From Pseudomonadota bacterium (GTDB lineage Bacteria > Pseudomonadota > Gammaproteobacteria > Burkholderiales > Rhodocyclaceae), in contig QQUN01000044.1 in NCBI GenBank assembly GCA_008501585.1, positions 1 to 60,747 on the forward strand: DNA of 60,747 nt. Reading direction: 5' to 3'. The position numbers were made by a program, and so were the translations under genes. Below the pieces are notes generated by a model. It searched no databases. It saw only the letters and a list, made by a program, of their open reading frames with translations, and was not told the origin of the DNA. Shown here piece after piece: positions 1-9,048 of the stretch; the stretch's first letter is position 1; the number at the start of each line of letters is the position of its first letter.

Positions 1-254
1 ATCTTGGTGTCGGGGGCCAGGGCCAGCATTTCCTGCAGCAGCGCAAAGCCCTCGCCGACGCCATCGGGCTCGGGCGGCAGGCCGAGATCCATGGTCACCA
101 CGGGCGGCTCGTGACGGCGCAACTGCGCGATGGCGCTCTCCCGGTCACTGGCCAGGACGGTTTCAAAATCGCCAAACGCCCAGCGCATCTGCTTTTGCAG
201 CGCGGGGTCGTCTTCCACCACCATCAAGGTGCGTTGCTTCTCGGTCATGGTCAT
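1..254 (-). CDS. prsR: PrsR, PEP-CTERM system sigma-54 response regulator (N-terminal part)
   Basis: Only the first 84 codons are present; the gene runs off the left edge. The visible part is a receiver domain: an acidic cluster VVEDDP near residues 12-17 and the phospho-acceptor segment TMDLGLPPEP, typical of the response regulator paired with PrsK. In this family the missing part would be an AAA+ sigma-54 activator domain and a Fis-type helix-turn-helix. The ATG at 254 overlaps the prsK stop as ATGA, so translation of the two is probably coupled. The regulator is expected to act with RpoN on exopolysaccharide and PEP-CTERM protein genes. Confidence 0.88.
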   Translation of the reverse strand, partial: MTMTEKQRTLMVVEDDPALQKQMRWAFGDFETVLASDRESAIAQLRRHEPPVVTMDLGLPPEPDGVGEGFALLQEMLALAPDTK

Positions 255-2335
255 GAATCTGTGTGTGCGACGGCCGCCGCATCGCTGGCGGCCCGTTGTG
301 ACATCGGCAGCACGAGCTGCATGGTGGTGCCGACATCGGGCGTGCTCTCGACCCGGATGTCGCCGCCCAGCTCGCGCAGGTACTGTCGCGCCTCGAAGAC
401 GCCGATCCCCATGCCGCTGGCCTTGGTTGTCTGGAACGGTCGGAACAGCTGATCACGCATGAACTCGGGCGACATGCCGCATCCGGTATCCCTGACTTCG
501 ACCAGTGCGCGGGTGTCGTCGAGACGGCGAAGGCATGCCGTCACCATACCATCGTCCGCCGTCGCGTCGAGGGCATTTTGCACGATATGCCCCACCACGC
601 GTTCGAGCCGCTCGGCGTTGGCCTGCACCATGACGGGCGAGGCTTCGAGCACGACGGACACGGCCGGCTTGAGCTGTGCGCGCTGCTTACGGATACGCTC
701 GAGCAGCTGCCCCAGCTCCACCGGACGGTCTCGCTCGATGGCGGTCTTTTTCTGCAGCTGCTGCATCAGGTCTCGCATCTTCTGCTCGACATGCGCCACC
801 GTGTCGAGCATGTCGGCCTGAAAGTCCGGGTTGTCCTTGTGGCGTTCGGCGTTCTTCAGCATCAGCGACAGCTGGGCGACGAGGTTCTTCAAGTCGTGCA
901 CCACAAAGGCCGACATGCGATTGAAGGCGTCGAACTTGCGCGCCTCGATCAAGGCCTCGGCCGCCTGCATGCGCGCCAGGTAGCTCGCCGCCTGGCGCTG
1001 GGCGCTCTTGAGCAGGTCGAGCACCTCCCAGTTGATGTCGACCGGCGTCCGCGGCGCCAGCAGCACGACAAAGCCGATCAGCGTCTCGCCCGCGGTCAGC
1101 GGCACGACGAGCCAGGCATCCTCCATTTCCGACAACCACCGGGGCGGCGTGAGCTGACCGTAGGTCTTGGGTCGCATCCGGTACTCTTCCAGATTGAAGA
1201 CCCAGCCCTCCTCCGCCAGAAACCGGCATAGCGGGTCATCGGCCGACTCCTCGATCGTCGACTCCGGCATGTTCAGCCGCGCCCGCATCACGAAGCGCCC
1301 GTGGCCATCGTCCAGCCACAACCCGCCGCCGGCACTTTCCACCAGATCCGCCAGTGCACCGATGGTCGTCTGGCCAAGATCCTGATGATCGCCACTGGCC
1401 GACAGCGCGCGGGTGAACTTGAGCCACTCAATGCGGTAGTCGTAGCGATACGGAAACAGGTGCTTGTTGAGCCATACCCGCAGCCGCGCCCGTTGCGTTC
1501 CCGACACGGCCACCACACCCAGCAGCAGCAGCGCGGCAAAGAACAGGGTCACCTGCAGCGCCCGCCCCCAGTCGCCGCCGAAGTAGCGCACGTAGTAGCC
1601 CGCCGCGGCCACCAGCAGCAGGTACAGCCCCGAGGCGGCCAATGCGGTGGAATGAAAGACCATCTCGCGCGACACCGACAGGCGGATCGCCCATCCGGGC
1701 ACGCGGGAGGCCGAAATGGCGATCAGCGGCAACACCAGCGCGTGAGCCAGGCCACGGATGCTCCAGATATCGCGGTCGATGGCGCCAAACAGGAAGGCAT
1801 CGGCATACAGGTAGAGATCAAAGACCGCCGATGCGGCCATGGCCAGGCAGAAGGGCTTGAGCCCCCAGCGCGACTCCGAGGGCAGCAGCCGGTAGAGCTG
1901 CTCGACCAGCACCAGGGCATACACCGCCGCCACCAGATGCAGGAAGATCGCCGCGCGTTGCGGATCGACCGGCCAGGCCATGTCCAGCATGGCCATGAGC
2001 GCCGTGGCGACGCGCAAGGCCACCACCCCGACCGCCACGCGCAGGGGCCAGGTGCGCCGGCTACCGTCGATTTGCCGGATCAGGCCGACCACGAAGGCCA
2101 GCCAAGCGGCATCGCGCACCACCGACAGCACGTTCGCCAGCATGTCGGCATAGGCCAGGCCCGAGATCATCGCCGCACAGGCTACACACCAGAGTGCGCT
2201 GGCCCCCACGGCGACCAGCAAGCGCCCGCCCGCGCCCTTGCCGCGCCAGGCTGCCGCGAGATACACGCCGAACAGCCCGAACGCCGCGGCAGCCAGGACA
2301 TAGCCCCAGACGGCCACGCTCGTCAGTTCAACCAT
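251..2335 (-). CDS. prsK: PrsK, membrane histidine kinase of the XrtA/PEP-CTERM system
   Basis: 694 residues. The N-terminal ~300 residues are a run of hydrophobic segments (about eight membrane spans), followed by a GAF-like region (about 310-460). The transmitter has an H-box with FVVHDLKNLVAQ near residue 475, an N-box VGHIVQNALDA, and G-boxes DTGCGMSPEF and GMGIGVFEARQYL. This layout and length match the kinase that partners PrsR in exosortase-A genomes. It should autophosphorylate on the H-box His and pass the phosphate to PrsR, encoded immediately downstream with an ATGA overlap. It lies 47 nt after the sugar transferase gene, probably in the same transcript. Confidence 0.9.
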   Translation of the reverse strand: MVELTSVAVWGYVLAAAAFGLFGVYLAAAWRGKGAGGRLLVAVGASALWCVACAAMISGLAYADMLANVLSVVRDAAWLAFVVGLIRQIDGSRRTWPLRVAVGVVALRVATALMAMLDMAWPVDPQRAAIFLHLVAAVYALVLVEQLYRLLPSESRWGLKPFCLAMAASAVFDLYLYADAFLFGAIDRDIWSIRGLAHALVLPLIAISASRVPGWAIRLSVSREMVFHSTALAASGLYLLLVAAAGYYVRYFGGDWGRALQVTLFFAALLLLGVVAVSGTQRARLRVWLNKHLFPYRYDYRIEWLKFTRALSASGDHQDLGQTTIGALADLVESAGGGLWLDDGHGRFVMRARLNMPESTIEESADDPLCRFLAEEGWVFNLEEYRMRPKTYGQLTPPRWLSEMEDAWLVVPLTAGETLIGFVVLLAPRTPVDINWEVLDLLKSAQRQAASYLARMQAAEALIEARKFDAFNRMSAFVVHDLKNLVAQLSLMLKNAERHKDNPDFQADMLDTVAHVEQKMRDLMQQLQKKTAIERDRPVELGQLLERIRKQRAQLKPAVSVVLEASPVMVQANAERLERVVGHIVQNALDATADDGMVTACLRRLDDTRALVEVRDTGCGMSPEFMRDQLFRPFQTTKASGMGIGVFEARQYLRELGGDIRVESTPDVGTTMQLVLPMSQRAASDAAAVAHTDS

Positions 2336-2382
2336 CTCGCATCACCTTGACCGGAAGTCCAGTCAGCATGAAAAGGGCCGAT

Positions 2383-3768
2383 TTACTGCGCACCCTCGCC
2401 GGTCAGCACCACGCGCACGGTTTCGGCCAGGACGACGATGTCCAGCAGCAGGGTGTGATTCTTGACGTAGTACAGATCGTACTGGAGTTTCTGCACGGCA
2501 TCATCCACGGAGGCGCCGTACTGGTAGCGCACCTGCGCCCAGCCGGTCACGCCCGGCTTGACGCAGTGGCGCACCGCATAGAAGGGGATTTCGGCGGTGA
2601 GCTGATCGACAAAGAACGGCCGCTCGGGCCGTGGCCCCACCAGGCTCATCTCGCCCATGAACACGTTGAACAGCTGCGGCAGTTCGTCGATGCGCAGCTT
2701 GCGGATGATGCGGCCGACACGGGTGACCCGGTTGTCGTTGGACTGCGCCCAGCGGGGCTTGCCGTCCTTCTCCGCGTCGGTCCCCATGCTGCGGAACTTG
2801 ATGACCTTGAACTGACGCCCGTTCTGGCCAACCCGCAACTGCCGGTAGAACACCGGCCCGCCGTCTTCGAGCAGGATGAGCAGTGCGGTCAGCAGCATCA
2901 CCGGCAAGGCCAGCACCAGCAGCACCAGCGAGGCGAGCAGGTCGAAGCAGCGCTTGACCAGGCTGCGCCAGAAGCCCTGGCGGAAACCGTCGCCGAAGAT
3001 CAACCAGCTGGCTTTCAGCGCATCGATGCGCACCTGGCCGCGCACGCGCTCGTAGAAGGTCGACAAGTCGTAGACCTTGACCCCGCGCATCTTGCAGTCG
3101 AGCAACTCGCGCAGCGGCAGCACGCCGCCGCGGCGCTCGCGCACGGCAACGATGACTTCATTCACGCCCAGTTCGTCGACCACGTCGACCACCGCACCGC
3201 GCTGGGTCAGGATCTGATCGGCGGCCACCGAGGGCGCGTCCTCATCGCCGGTGGGCAGGAAACCGACGAATTTCAGGCCACGGGCGTCCGGATCGCGCAG
3301 CACCCGCTCGACCGACTCCGCCTCGGCACCGGTGCCCAGCACCAGCACCCGCCGCGACAGGAGTGCGCCGAGGCGCCCACGATTGGCAAATCCGCGCATC
3401 AGCAAGATCAACCCCAGCAAGAGGATCACCGAGACTTCGACCGCTTCCGAAGCGAATTCGCCCCACGGAAGCACCCGGAACACGCCGTAGGCTACCGGAA
3501 TACTGACAACGATGCCGACCAGCACGCGCGCCACCACGTCCTTTGTCTGTCGCCCGGCCACCGGGCGATAGAAGCCGGTCAGCGTGTTCAGCACGATCAT
3601 GGCGATGGCAAAGAACAAGGCTGACGGCACAATCGTCCGCCAGTCCTCGATACCGACATCCGGCTGCAGCACGATCGCGACGACCACGCCGGCGAACAGC
3701 ACGATGGCGTCAAAAATGATCTGGTACAGCGTCGTGGCAGGAAAGTAGTGACTGAACACTTTGAGCAT
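2383..3768 (-). CDS. PEP-CTERM-associated undecaprenyl-phosphate sugar transferase
   Basis: 461 residues from the ATG at 3768, which has an AGGA Shine-Dalgarno 6 nt upstream; an in-frame ATG at 3789 lacks one. Membrane spans occupy residues ~10-110, a CoA-binding-like Rossmann stretch ([17 protein letters not shown]) is near 150, a further membrane helix ([16 protein letters not shown]) is near 275, and the C-terminal bacterial sugar transferase domain has [16 protein letters not shown] and GPRPERP. It is expected to move a sugar phosphate to undecaprenyl phosphate as the first step of exopolysaccharide repeat assembly at the inner membrane. Synteny with prsK-prsR supports the exosortase-associated subtype. 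It ends the EPS locus against the nir cluster. Confidence 0.9.
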   Translation of the reverse strand: MLKVFSHYFPATTLYQIIFDAIVLFAGVVVAIVLQPDVGIEDWRTIVPSALFFAIAMIVLNTLTGFYRPVAGRQTKDVVARVLVGIVVSIPVAYGVFRVLPWGEFASEAVEVSVILLLGLILLMRGFANRGRLGALLSRRVLVLGTGAEAESVERVLRDPDARGLKFVGFLPTGDEDAPSVAADQILTQRGAVVDVVDELGVNEVIVAVRERRGGVLPLRELLDCKMRGVKVYDLSTFYERVRGQVRIDALKASWLIFGDGFRQGFWRSLVKRCFDLLASLVLLVLALPVMLLTALLILLEDGGPVFYRQLRVGQNGRQFKVIKFRSMGTDAEKDGKPRWAQSNDNRVTRVGRIIRKLRIDELPQLFNVFMGEMSLVGPRPERPFFVDQLTAEIPFYAVRHCVKPGVTGWAQVRYQYGASVDDAVQKLQYDLYYVKNHTLLLDIVVLAETVRVVLTGEGAQ

Positions 3769-3857
3769 GATTCGTCCTCGCCGGCCCATTGTGCGCCGAC
3801 ATGTCGCGACACGGGAACCAACCTGATATGGACGAACAATACCCGAGCGCGATTCTG

Positions 3858-3883
3858 CGGTGCGTGAACCAGATCACGCACCG
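3858..3883. promoter_or_regulatory. 26-nt inverted repeat upstream of the sugar transferase gene
   Basis: Perfect 10-bp arms CGGTGCGTGA / TCACGCACCG separated by the 6-nt spacer ACCAGA, in the 201-nt gap between nirN and the sugar transferase gene. There is no T-run on either side, so it is not a standard intrinsic terminator. It could be an operator for a dimeric regulator or a nirN 3' stem-loop. On the minus strand it also contains a GG-N10-GC arrangement (3870/3869 and 3858/3857) that loosely resembles a sigma-54 promoter, but the -12 element is poor. Confidence 0.4.
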
Positions 3884-3969
3884 GATTGTCATGGCCGGGC
3901 GGCGCACGGCAAAGGCGTCAGAAAATCACACTTTTCAACGTTCAATCAATAACTTGCAGTCACACCCCG

Positions 3970-5538
3970 TCAGTGACTCGTTCCCGACGAACGTGTGATT
4001 TTGTTGTGCAGATTGTACTTGCCGACCGGGCGCCGCGCGGGCAGGCGCTTGACCTCCTTGAGCGTGACGGCGTCATAGACGATCAGCGCGCCATCATCTT
4101 CCCACAGACTGGCCAGGGCATAGCGCCCGTCGCGGGTGAACTCGATGTGGGCCAGCGTCTTGCCGGGCTCGGGCGTCAGTTGGGCAACCACCTCCAGGCT
4201 GTCCTTGTCGATGACCTGCAAGGTATCGCGCGCCGTGGGGCTCATCATCGAGTCGGTCCAGGCATAGCGCGAGTTCTCGTGGCTGCGCATGAAGAAGCCC
4301 GGCCCGAGGGTCTTGATTTCCTTGACCACCGACCAGTCCTTGACGTCGATGACCGTGATCTTGCCCTCTTCGAGATTGGGTGAGGCCATGACGGTCCGTC
4401 CCCGCCACTCCCAGGTGATGCCGGAGCCCAGGTGCGGCATGCCGCCGAGGTCCAGATCCGCAATCTTCTTGCGCACATCGAGATGCACGACCTGGCCTTT
4501 CTTGTCGGCCCGGGTGGCCCCGATCAGCTCCGAGTAGTCCTGGGTAAAGAAGAAGTCGTCCAGTACATCGGCCAGCGGGGTGCGGCGCGGGTTGAGGTAG
4601 CCGCGGATGAAGGCGCCCTCCTTGTACTTGAAGTCGTGAATCAGCCCCACGGGGATGTCCTCGACGGTCGGGTCGTAGCTGATCTCCCACACCTCGGGCA
4701 CATCCTTGAGCGCCGCGACAAAGCTCTTGCGCGGCGCCGCGTCGTACACCGCGGACACCCGCGAGGACTGCTTGCCTTCCTTGTCGGTCACGTCCATCAC
4801 CTTGATCAGGTTCAGGTCGCCATCGAGCAGGACCAGCGAATGCGGCAGATAGTTGGCCACGGCCACCACGGCGCCGTCGGACGACACGGCCAGGTTGCGG
4901 GTGTTGATGCCGGCGCGCACTTCGGCCACCGGGGTGAGGTTCCAGATGTCGTACTTGGTGACCCAGCCGTCGCGCGAAGCGAAATACACGAAACGCCCAT
5001 CCGGGCTGAACTTGGGCCCGCCATGCAGCGCAAAGCGTGAGGGGAAGCGGTGGATGCGCTCGAGCTTGTCGCCATCGAGGATGGAGACATGATGGTCGCC
5101 CGCCTCGACCACGATGAACAGGTTCATCAGGTCGGCGTCAAACACCGGCTTGGCCGGCAAGGCCGCCACATCGGCATGAACGATGCGCGAGGCGTTGATC
5201 TGCTCGGCACCCCATGTCGGCGGCGTGGCCGTCGGCTGGTAGATCCAGGCCACCAGCGCGTCGATCTGCGCATCGTCCAGGGTGGTGCCAAAGGCCGGCA
5301 TCTGCGTGGCCGCCCGGCCATTGACCACCACCTCGCGCGCGGCCTTCTTGCGCAGGCGGGAGAGGTTGTCGGGCAGCAAGGCCGGCCCCATGGCGCCAAG
5401 CCGGTCCGCGCCATGACAGCTGGCGCAATGCTGGCCGAACAGGGTGGCGGCATCGGCGGGTGCGGGGGCGGCGGCCGAGGCATGGCTGACGAACAGCGAC
5501 ACCGCGAGCAGGATGGCAACGTGGATCAGTGTGTGCAT
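3970..5538 (-). CDS. nirN: NirN, c-type/d1 cytochrome, dihydro-heme d1 dehydrogenase
   Basis: 522 residues: signal peptide (1-~22), a cytochrome c domain with CASCH at 38-42, then a d1-type eight-bladed propeller ending in GKYNLHNKITRSSGTSH. The C-terminus separates it from NirS, whose tail is NTQHDIY. In the characterised pathway NirN is periplasmic and oxidises dihydro-heme d1 to heme d1 before insertion into NirS. It starts 7 nt after the nirJ stop, so the two form an operon. No U-rich terminator follows the gene. Confidence 0.92.
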   Translation of the reverse strand: MHTLIHVAILLAVSLFVSHASAAAPAPADAATLFGQHCASCHGADRLGAMGPALLPDNLSRLRKKAAREVVVNGRAATQMPAFGTTLDDAQIDALVAWIYQPTATPPTWGAEQINASRIVHADVAALPAKPVFDADLMNLFIVVEAGDHHVSILDGDKLERIHRFPSRFALHGGPKFSPDGRFVYFASRDGWVTKYDIWNLTPVAEVRAGINTRNLAVSSDGAVVAVANYLPHSLVLLDGDLNLIKVMDVTDKEGKQSSRVSAVYDAAPRKSFVAALKDVPEVWEISYDPTVEDIPVGLIHDFKYKEGAFIRGYLNPRRTPLADVLDDFFFTQDYSELIGATRADKKGQVVHLDVRKKIADLDLGGMPHLGSGITWEWRGRTVMASPNLEEGKITVIDVKDWSVVKEIKTLGPGFFMRSHENSRYAWTDSMMSPTARDTLQVIDKDSLEVVAQLTPEPGKTLAHIEFTRDGRYALASLWEDDGALIVYDAVTLKEVKRLPARRPVGKYNLHNKITRSSGTSH

Positions 5539-5545
5539 GGCAAAC

Positions 5546-6745
5546 TCAGGCGCGACGGCGCGCGAAAGGGGTCACGGTCAGGCGGGGGCGGATGGCCTCG
5601 TCCGGGTTGAGGCCGATCTCGGCGTCGTCCAGATAACAGGCGGGATCCTCTTCCCAGGCATCGCCGCTGGTCTGCTGGGCGCGCACGCGCGTGTTGCCGC
5701 CACAGATGTCGAAATGCGCACAGGCGCCGCAACGCCCCTTGACCTGACGCGGCCGCGCCTTGAGCCCGGCCATCAGCGGATCGGAGGTGTCCGACCAGAT
5801 CTCGGAGAACGGGCGCTTGCGCACGTTGCCGATGGTGTGGTGCCACCACATGGTGTCGGGGTGCACATTGCCGAGGTTGTCGATGTTGGCCACATTGACG
5901 CCGCTGGCGTTGCCGCCCCACTGCACCAGCTTGGCGCGGATGTGCTCGGCCTGGTCGGGGAAGCGGCGCGCCACCCACTGGTAGAAGTACACGCCGTCGG
6001 CATCGTTGTTGCCAGTGGTGAACTCGCGCACCCGGCCGGTTTTCAGGTCATCCAGACAGGTCTCGAAGAGCAGGTCCATGGCCCAGCGGGTGAGCTGGTG
6101 CTGGGCGTCGTCCTTGCGGTTCTTGTTGCCCCGGCCCGCGTAGTTCAGGTGCGAGAAGTAGAAGCGGTCGATACCCTCGTCGGCCACCAGTTGCAGCAAG
6201 GCGGGCAGGTCGGCGGCATTGTCCTGGGTCATGGTGAAGCGCACGCCCACCTTGAGCCCACGGTCGCGGCACAGCCGGATGCCGTCGAGCGAGGCCTCGA
6301 AGGCGCCCTTCATGCGGCGGAATTCATCGTGCGTCTCGCGGATACCGTCGAGGCTGACGCCGACATAGTCATAGTCGATCTCGGCGATCTGGTCGATATT
6401 GTCTTTGGTGATCAGCGTGCCGTTCGAGGACAGCGCGGTGTAGAACCCCATCGACTTCGCGCGGCGGGAGATCTCGAAGATGTCGGGCCGCAGCAGCGGC
6501 TCGCCGCCGGAGAGGATCAGCACCGGCACCCGGTAAGCCTTGAGGTTGTCCATCACCGAGAACACCTCCGGCGTATCGAGTTCGCCGGGAAAGTGGGTGT
6601 CGGCCGAGATCGAATAACAGTGCTTGCAGGTCAGATTGCAGCGCCGGATCAGGTTCCAGATCACCACCGGGCCGGGCAGGTCACGGCGGGGGCCCACGGC
6701 GGTGGGGTGCTCAAGTTCATGCATGTACTGCGACAGTCGGAACAT
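5546..6745 (-). CDS. nirJ: NirJ, radical SAM heme d1 biosynthesis protein
   Basis: 399 residues from the ATG at 6745; upstream in-frame codons run into the promoter. The radical SAM motif RRCNLTCKHCYS (CxxxCxxC) lies near residue 35, SGGEPLLRP follows, and the C-terminus has an extra cysteine cluster (RCGACAHFDICGG and DPACYL) of SPASM type for an auxiliary iron-sulfur cluster. NirJ removes propionate side chains and installs the oxo groups on didecarboxysiroheme in the cytoplasm. It leads the nirJ-nirN operon. A -10-like AAGAAT (6780-6775) is centred 32 nt downstream of the FNR box centre, the usual class II geometry. Confidence 0.94.
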   Translation of the reverse strand: MFRLSQYMHELEHPTAVGPRRDLPGPVVIWNLIRRCNLTCKHCYSISADTHFPGELDTPEVFSVMDNLKAYRVPVLILSGGEPLLRPDIFEISRRAKSMGFYTALSSNGTLITKDNIDQIAEIDYDYVGVSLDGIRETHDEFRRMKGAFEASLDGIRLCRDRGLKVGVRFTMTQDNAADLPALLQLVADEGIDRFYFSHLNYAGRGNKNRKDDAQHQLTRWAMDLLFETCLDDLKTGRVREFTTGNNDADGVYFYQWVARRFPDQAEHIRAKLVQWGGNASGVNVANIDNLGNVHPDTMWWHHTIGNVRKRPFSEIWSDTSDPLMAGLKARPRQVKGRCGACAHFDICGGNTRVRAQQTSGDAWEEDPACYLDDAEIGLNPDEAIRPRLTVTPFARRRA

Positions 6746-6802
6746 CGGTACGACTCCAGATTCGGGCTTCGGGCATTCTTGCCCGCCCCCCTGCCCCCCG
6801 CG

Positions 6803-6816
6803 TTGATTGCGGTCAA
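6803..6816. promoter_or_regulatory. FNR/Anr/Dnr box shared by nirJ and the HD-GYP gene
   Basis: TTGATTGCGGTCAA matches the TTGAT-N4-ATCAA consensus in nine of ten defined positions. For nirJ (minus strand) the centre at 6809.5 predicts transcription from about 6768, with AAGAAT as the -10, 23 nt before the ATG. Toward the plus strand TATTGG at 6836-6841 is a poorer -10, leaving about 50 nt before the ATG at 6900. Anaerobic or NO-responsive activation in at least the nirJ direction is likely. Confidence 0.8.
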
Positions 6817-6899
6817 CCGCATGGTCAGAAGCCGGTATTGGTGCTACCGTGCAAGCACTCCAACAAGACGCATTCGCAATACCGGACCCTCGCCCCACC

Positions 6900-8033
6900 A
6901 TGGACCCACGGCGTCTGTCGCCCATCGACCACATCGATCACGCCCTGCTCGACGCGTTCGTGCAGAACGCACTGCCGGACTTGCTCGAGCCGCTGCAGCG
7001 CAAGCTGATTGAACGCCTGCCGCACCCGTGCCGGCTGGCGGTCATCTGGCTTGATGACGACGGCACGCGCATCGCCGCAAGCATCGACTCGATGGGCCGG
7101 CGCAAGACGCCCGGCGACAACGACACCACCCATGTGGCCGACAGCCCCACCCTGCGCCAGTGCCTGGCCACGGGCTGCCTGCAGCGCATGCCGCCCCTGG
7201 GCGACCCGCTCATCCGCTGGGTGGCCGAAGACACCTGCGAGCCGCTGCTGTGCCTGCCGCTGACACGCAGCGGCGAGCCCTTGGGCGCCTTGCTCGTCAT
7301 GCAGCGCGCCGGGTTCGACACGCCGCCGGCCCGGCTCACCGAGCTGGCCTGCTGGGCGCCCTTGATGGCCGAGGTGCTGGTCCATGAGATCGACGCCATC
7401 CACGGCCTGTTCGGCGCCGTCCGCTTCGCCCGCGATTTCACCCTGATGCGCGACACCGAAACCGGCCAGCACCAGCTGCGCCTCGGCGGCTATGCCGGCC
7501 TGCTGGCCCAGGTGATGGGGCAGGCGCACGGGCTGGACGAGAGCTTCTCGCAGGAGATCGCGCTCTACGCCCCGCTGCATGACATCGGCAAGATCGGCAT
7601 CCCCGACGAGATCCTGCTCAAGCCGGGCAAGTTCGACGACGCCGAACGCGAGCGGATGAAGATGCATGTCACCAATGGCGCGGCGCTGATCGACCGGCTG
7701 GTGGAAGATTTCCGCCTCGAGCACAACCCGCGCATCAAGGCCTTGCGCGCGGTGGTGGCCTGGCACCATGAGTATCTCGACGGCAGCGGCTACCCTGAAG
7801 GGCGTGCCGGCGACGACATCCCCCTCGAAACACGGGTCATCACGGTATCGGACATCTTCGACGCACTGACCAATGTCCGCGCCTACAAGCAGCGCTGGTC
7901 ACTCGACGAAGCGTTCGATCTGCTCCGCTCGATGGCCGGCACGCAACTGGACAAGGAATGCGTGCTGGCCTTCATCAGCGAGCGCAAGCAGATCACCGAG
8001 ATCTGGCAGCACTACGCCGCCAACGGCGCGTAA
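6900..8033 (+). CDS. GAF-like/HD-GYP cyclic-di-GMP phosphodiesterase within the nir cluster
   Basis: 377 residues from the ATG at 6900. The frame stays open to a TTG at 6807 and a GTG at 6849, but both lie in or at the promoter. Residues ~1-160 look like a divergent sensory (GAF-type) domain. The C-terminal HD-GYP domain has ETGQHQLR (His ~191), HDIGKIGIPDEIL (~227), HHE (~289) and a canonical DGSGYP (~294-299), so the catalytic residues are intact. It should hydrolyse cyclic-di-GMP in the cytoplasm; there is no receiver domain or membrane span. It is the only plus-strand gene inside the nir block, divergent from nirJ and convergent with nirH, 154 nt from nirJ with an FNR box between. The start codon is uncertain because no strong ribosome-binding site is visible. 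Confidence 0.85.
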   Translation: MDPRRLSPIDHIDHALLDAFVQNALPDLLEPLQRKLIERLPHPCRLAVIWLDDDGTRIAASIDSMGRRKTPGDNDTTHVADSPTLRQCLATGCLQRMPPLGDPLIRWVAEDTCEPLLCLPLTRSGEPLGALLVMQRAGFDTPPARLTELACWAPLMAEVLVHEIDAIHGLFGAVRFARDFTLMRDTETGQHQLRLGGYAGLLAQVMGQAHGLDESFSQEIALYAPLHDIGKIGIPDEILLKPGKFDDAERERMKMHVTNGAALIDRLVEDFRLEHNPRIKALRAVVAWHHEYLDGSGYPEGRAGDDIPLETRVITVSDIFDALTNVRAYKQRWSLDEAFDLLRSMAGTQLDKECVLAFISERKQITEIWQHYAANGA

Positions 8034-8089
8034 TCCCGCGCCGGCCCACAGACCTCACGGCCCGGCGCCACCGAACACGCCAGGCGCGC

Positions 8090-8578
8090 TCAGCCGACCA
8101 GGCGCAAGCCGGTTTTCTTCAGGATTCTGGAACTGAACAACACATCGCGGGCACGCACGGCATCGCCGAGGCGCTGCGCGATCAGTTCGGCCTGTGCCAG
8201 CACCTCGTCGCGGTCATGGCCATGGACCATGGCAAACAGGTTGTAGGGCCAGTCGGGCAGGTGGCGCGGGCGCTGGTAGCAGTGCGTCACGCAGGGCATC
8301 TGCCCCACCGCTTCGCCGAGGGCGTCGATCTGCGCGTCGTCCACATCCCACACCGTCATGCCGTTGGCCACATAGCCCAGCGCATAGTGATTGGGCACCG
8401 CCCCGATGCGGCGGATGACGCCGCGTTCGAGCAGGCGCGCCATCCGGCGCTGCACCTCGGCCGCCGGCAACCCCAGCGTCTCGCCCAGCGCCTCGTACGG
8501 CCGGCTCACCAGCGGCAAGCCGCCTTGGGTGGCGACGATCAGCGCACGGTCAATGGCATCGATGGTTTCCATCGTCAT
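8090..8578 (-). CDS. nirH: NirH, siroheme decarboxylase subunit
   Basis: 162 residues. N-terminal winged helix of Lrp/AsnC type (DAIDRALIVATQGGLPL) followed by an AhbB-like half with HCYQRPRHLPDWPYNLFAMVHG, the CYxR/NLFxMxHG signature of the NirH/NirL branch. With NirG and NirDL it forms the siroheme decarboxylase that makes 12,18-didecarboxysiroheme. Its ATG overlaps the nirG stop (TGATG), so it is the last gene of the nirCFDLGH unit. NirH rather than NirL is assigned by position and by the separate L half in nirDL. Confidence 0.88.
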   Translation of the reverse strand: MTMETIDAIDRALIVATQGGLPLVSRPYEALGETLGLPAAEVQRRMARLLERGVIRRIGAVPNHYALGYVANGMTVWDVDDAQIDALGEAVGQMPCVTHCYQRPRHLPDWPYNLFAMVHGHDRDEVLAQAELIAQRLGDAVRARDVLFSSRILKKTGLRLVG

Positions 8579-9048
8579 CAGGCCTTGAGCTTCATTTCAA
8601 CAAAGTACTCCTTCAACTTCGGGAAGGGGTACACCGGCAAACCGGTATCGGCTTCGATCCGGGCCACGGCGGCATCGATGCCGCCCGGTGTTTCCGTCGC
8701 CAGCACGAACCACATGTTGAAGGCATGCTCCCGACGATAGTTGTGCGCCACTTCCGGCAAGGCATTGACCTGGGCATTGACCACGTCGAACTGCGCCTCC
8801 GGCACCGCCATGGCGGCCAGCACGAAACGCCCGCCCATGCGCTCGACCTGGAACATCGGGCCGAAGCGGGTCAGCACGCGGGTGTCGAGCATCGCGCGCA
8901 GGCGATCGAGCAGCGCCGACTCGCTGATGCCCAGCGTCGCGGCGACATCGGCATACGGCGTGTCGGTCAGCGGAAAGCCCCCTTGCAGGGCGTTGATGAT
9001 CTGCCGGTCCAGATCGGACAGCGTCACCGGTGCCTGGCGCTCAGTCAT
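8578..9048 (-). CDS. nirG: NirG, siroheme decarboxylase subunit
   Basis: 156 residues from the ATG at 9048, which overlaps the end of nirDL by 8 nt; the frame stays open further upstream only inside nirDL. Lrp-type helix-turn-helix (SDLDRQIINALQGGFPLTD) and the AhbA-like motif HNYRREHAFNMWFVLA, the same class as the NirD half of NirDL. Expected partner: NirH. Together they decarboxylate the acetate side chains of siroheme in the cytoplasm. Confidence 0.88.
   Translation of the reverse strand: MTERQAPVTLSDLDRQIINALQGGFPLTDTPYADVAATLGISESALLDRLRAMLDTRVLTRFGPMFQVERMGGRFVLAAMAVPEAQFDVVNAQVNALPEVAHNYRREHAFNMWFVLATETPGGIDAAVARIEADTGLPVYPFPKLKEYFVEMKLKA

Noticed and set aside
3857-3870. Sigma-54 promoter for the sugar transferase gene as a firm call
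   Set aside because: GG and GC spacing is right but the -24 and -12 flanks match poorly; kept only as a remark on the palindrome.
8034-8089. Bidirectional terminator between the HD-GYP gene and nirH
   Set aside because: Complementary GCGCCGG arms exist but are far apart and without T-runs.
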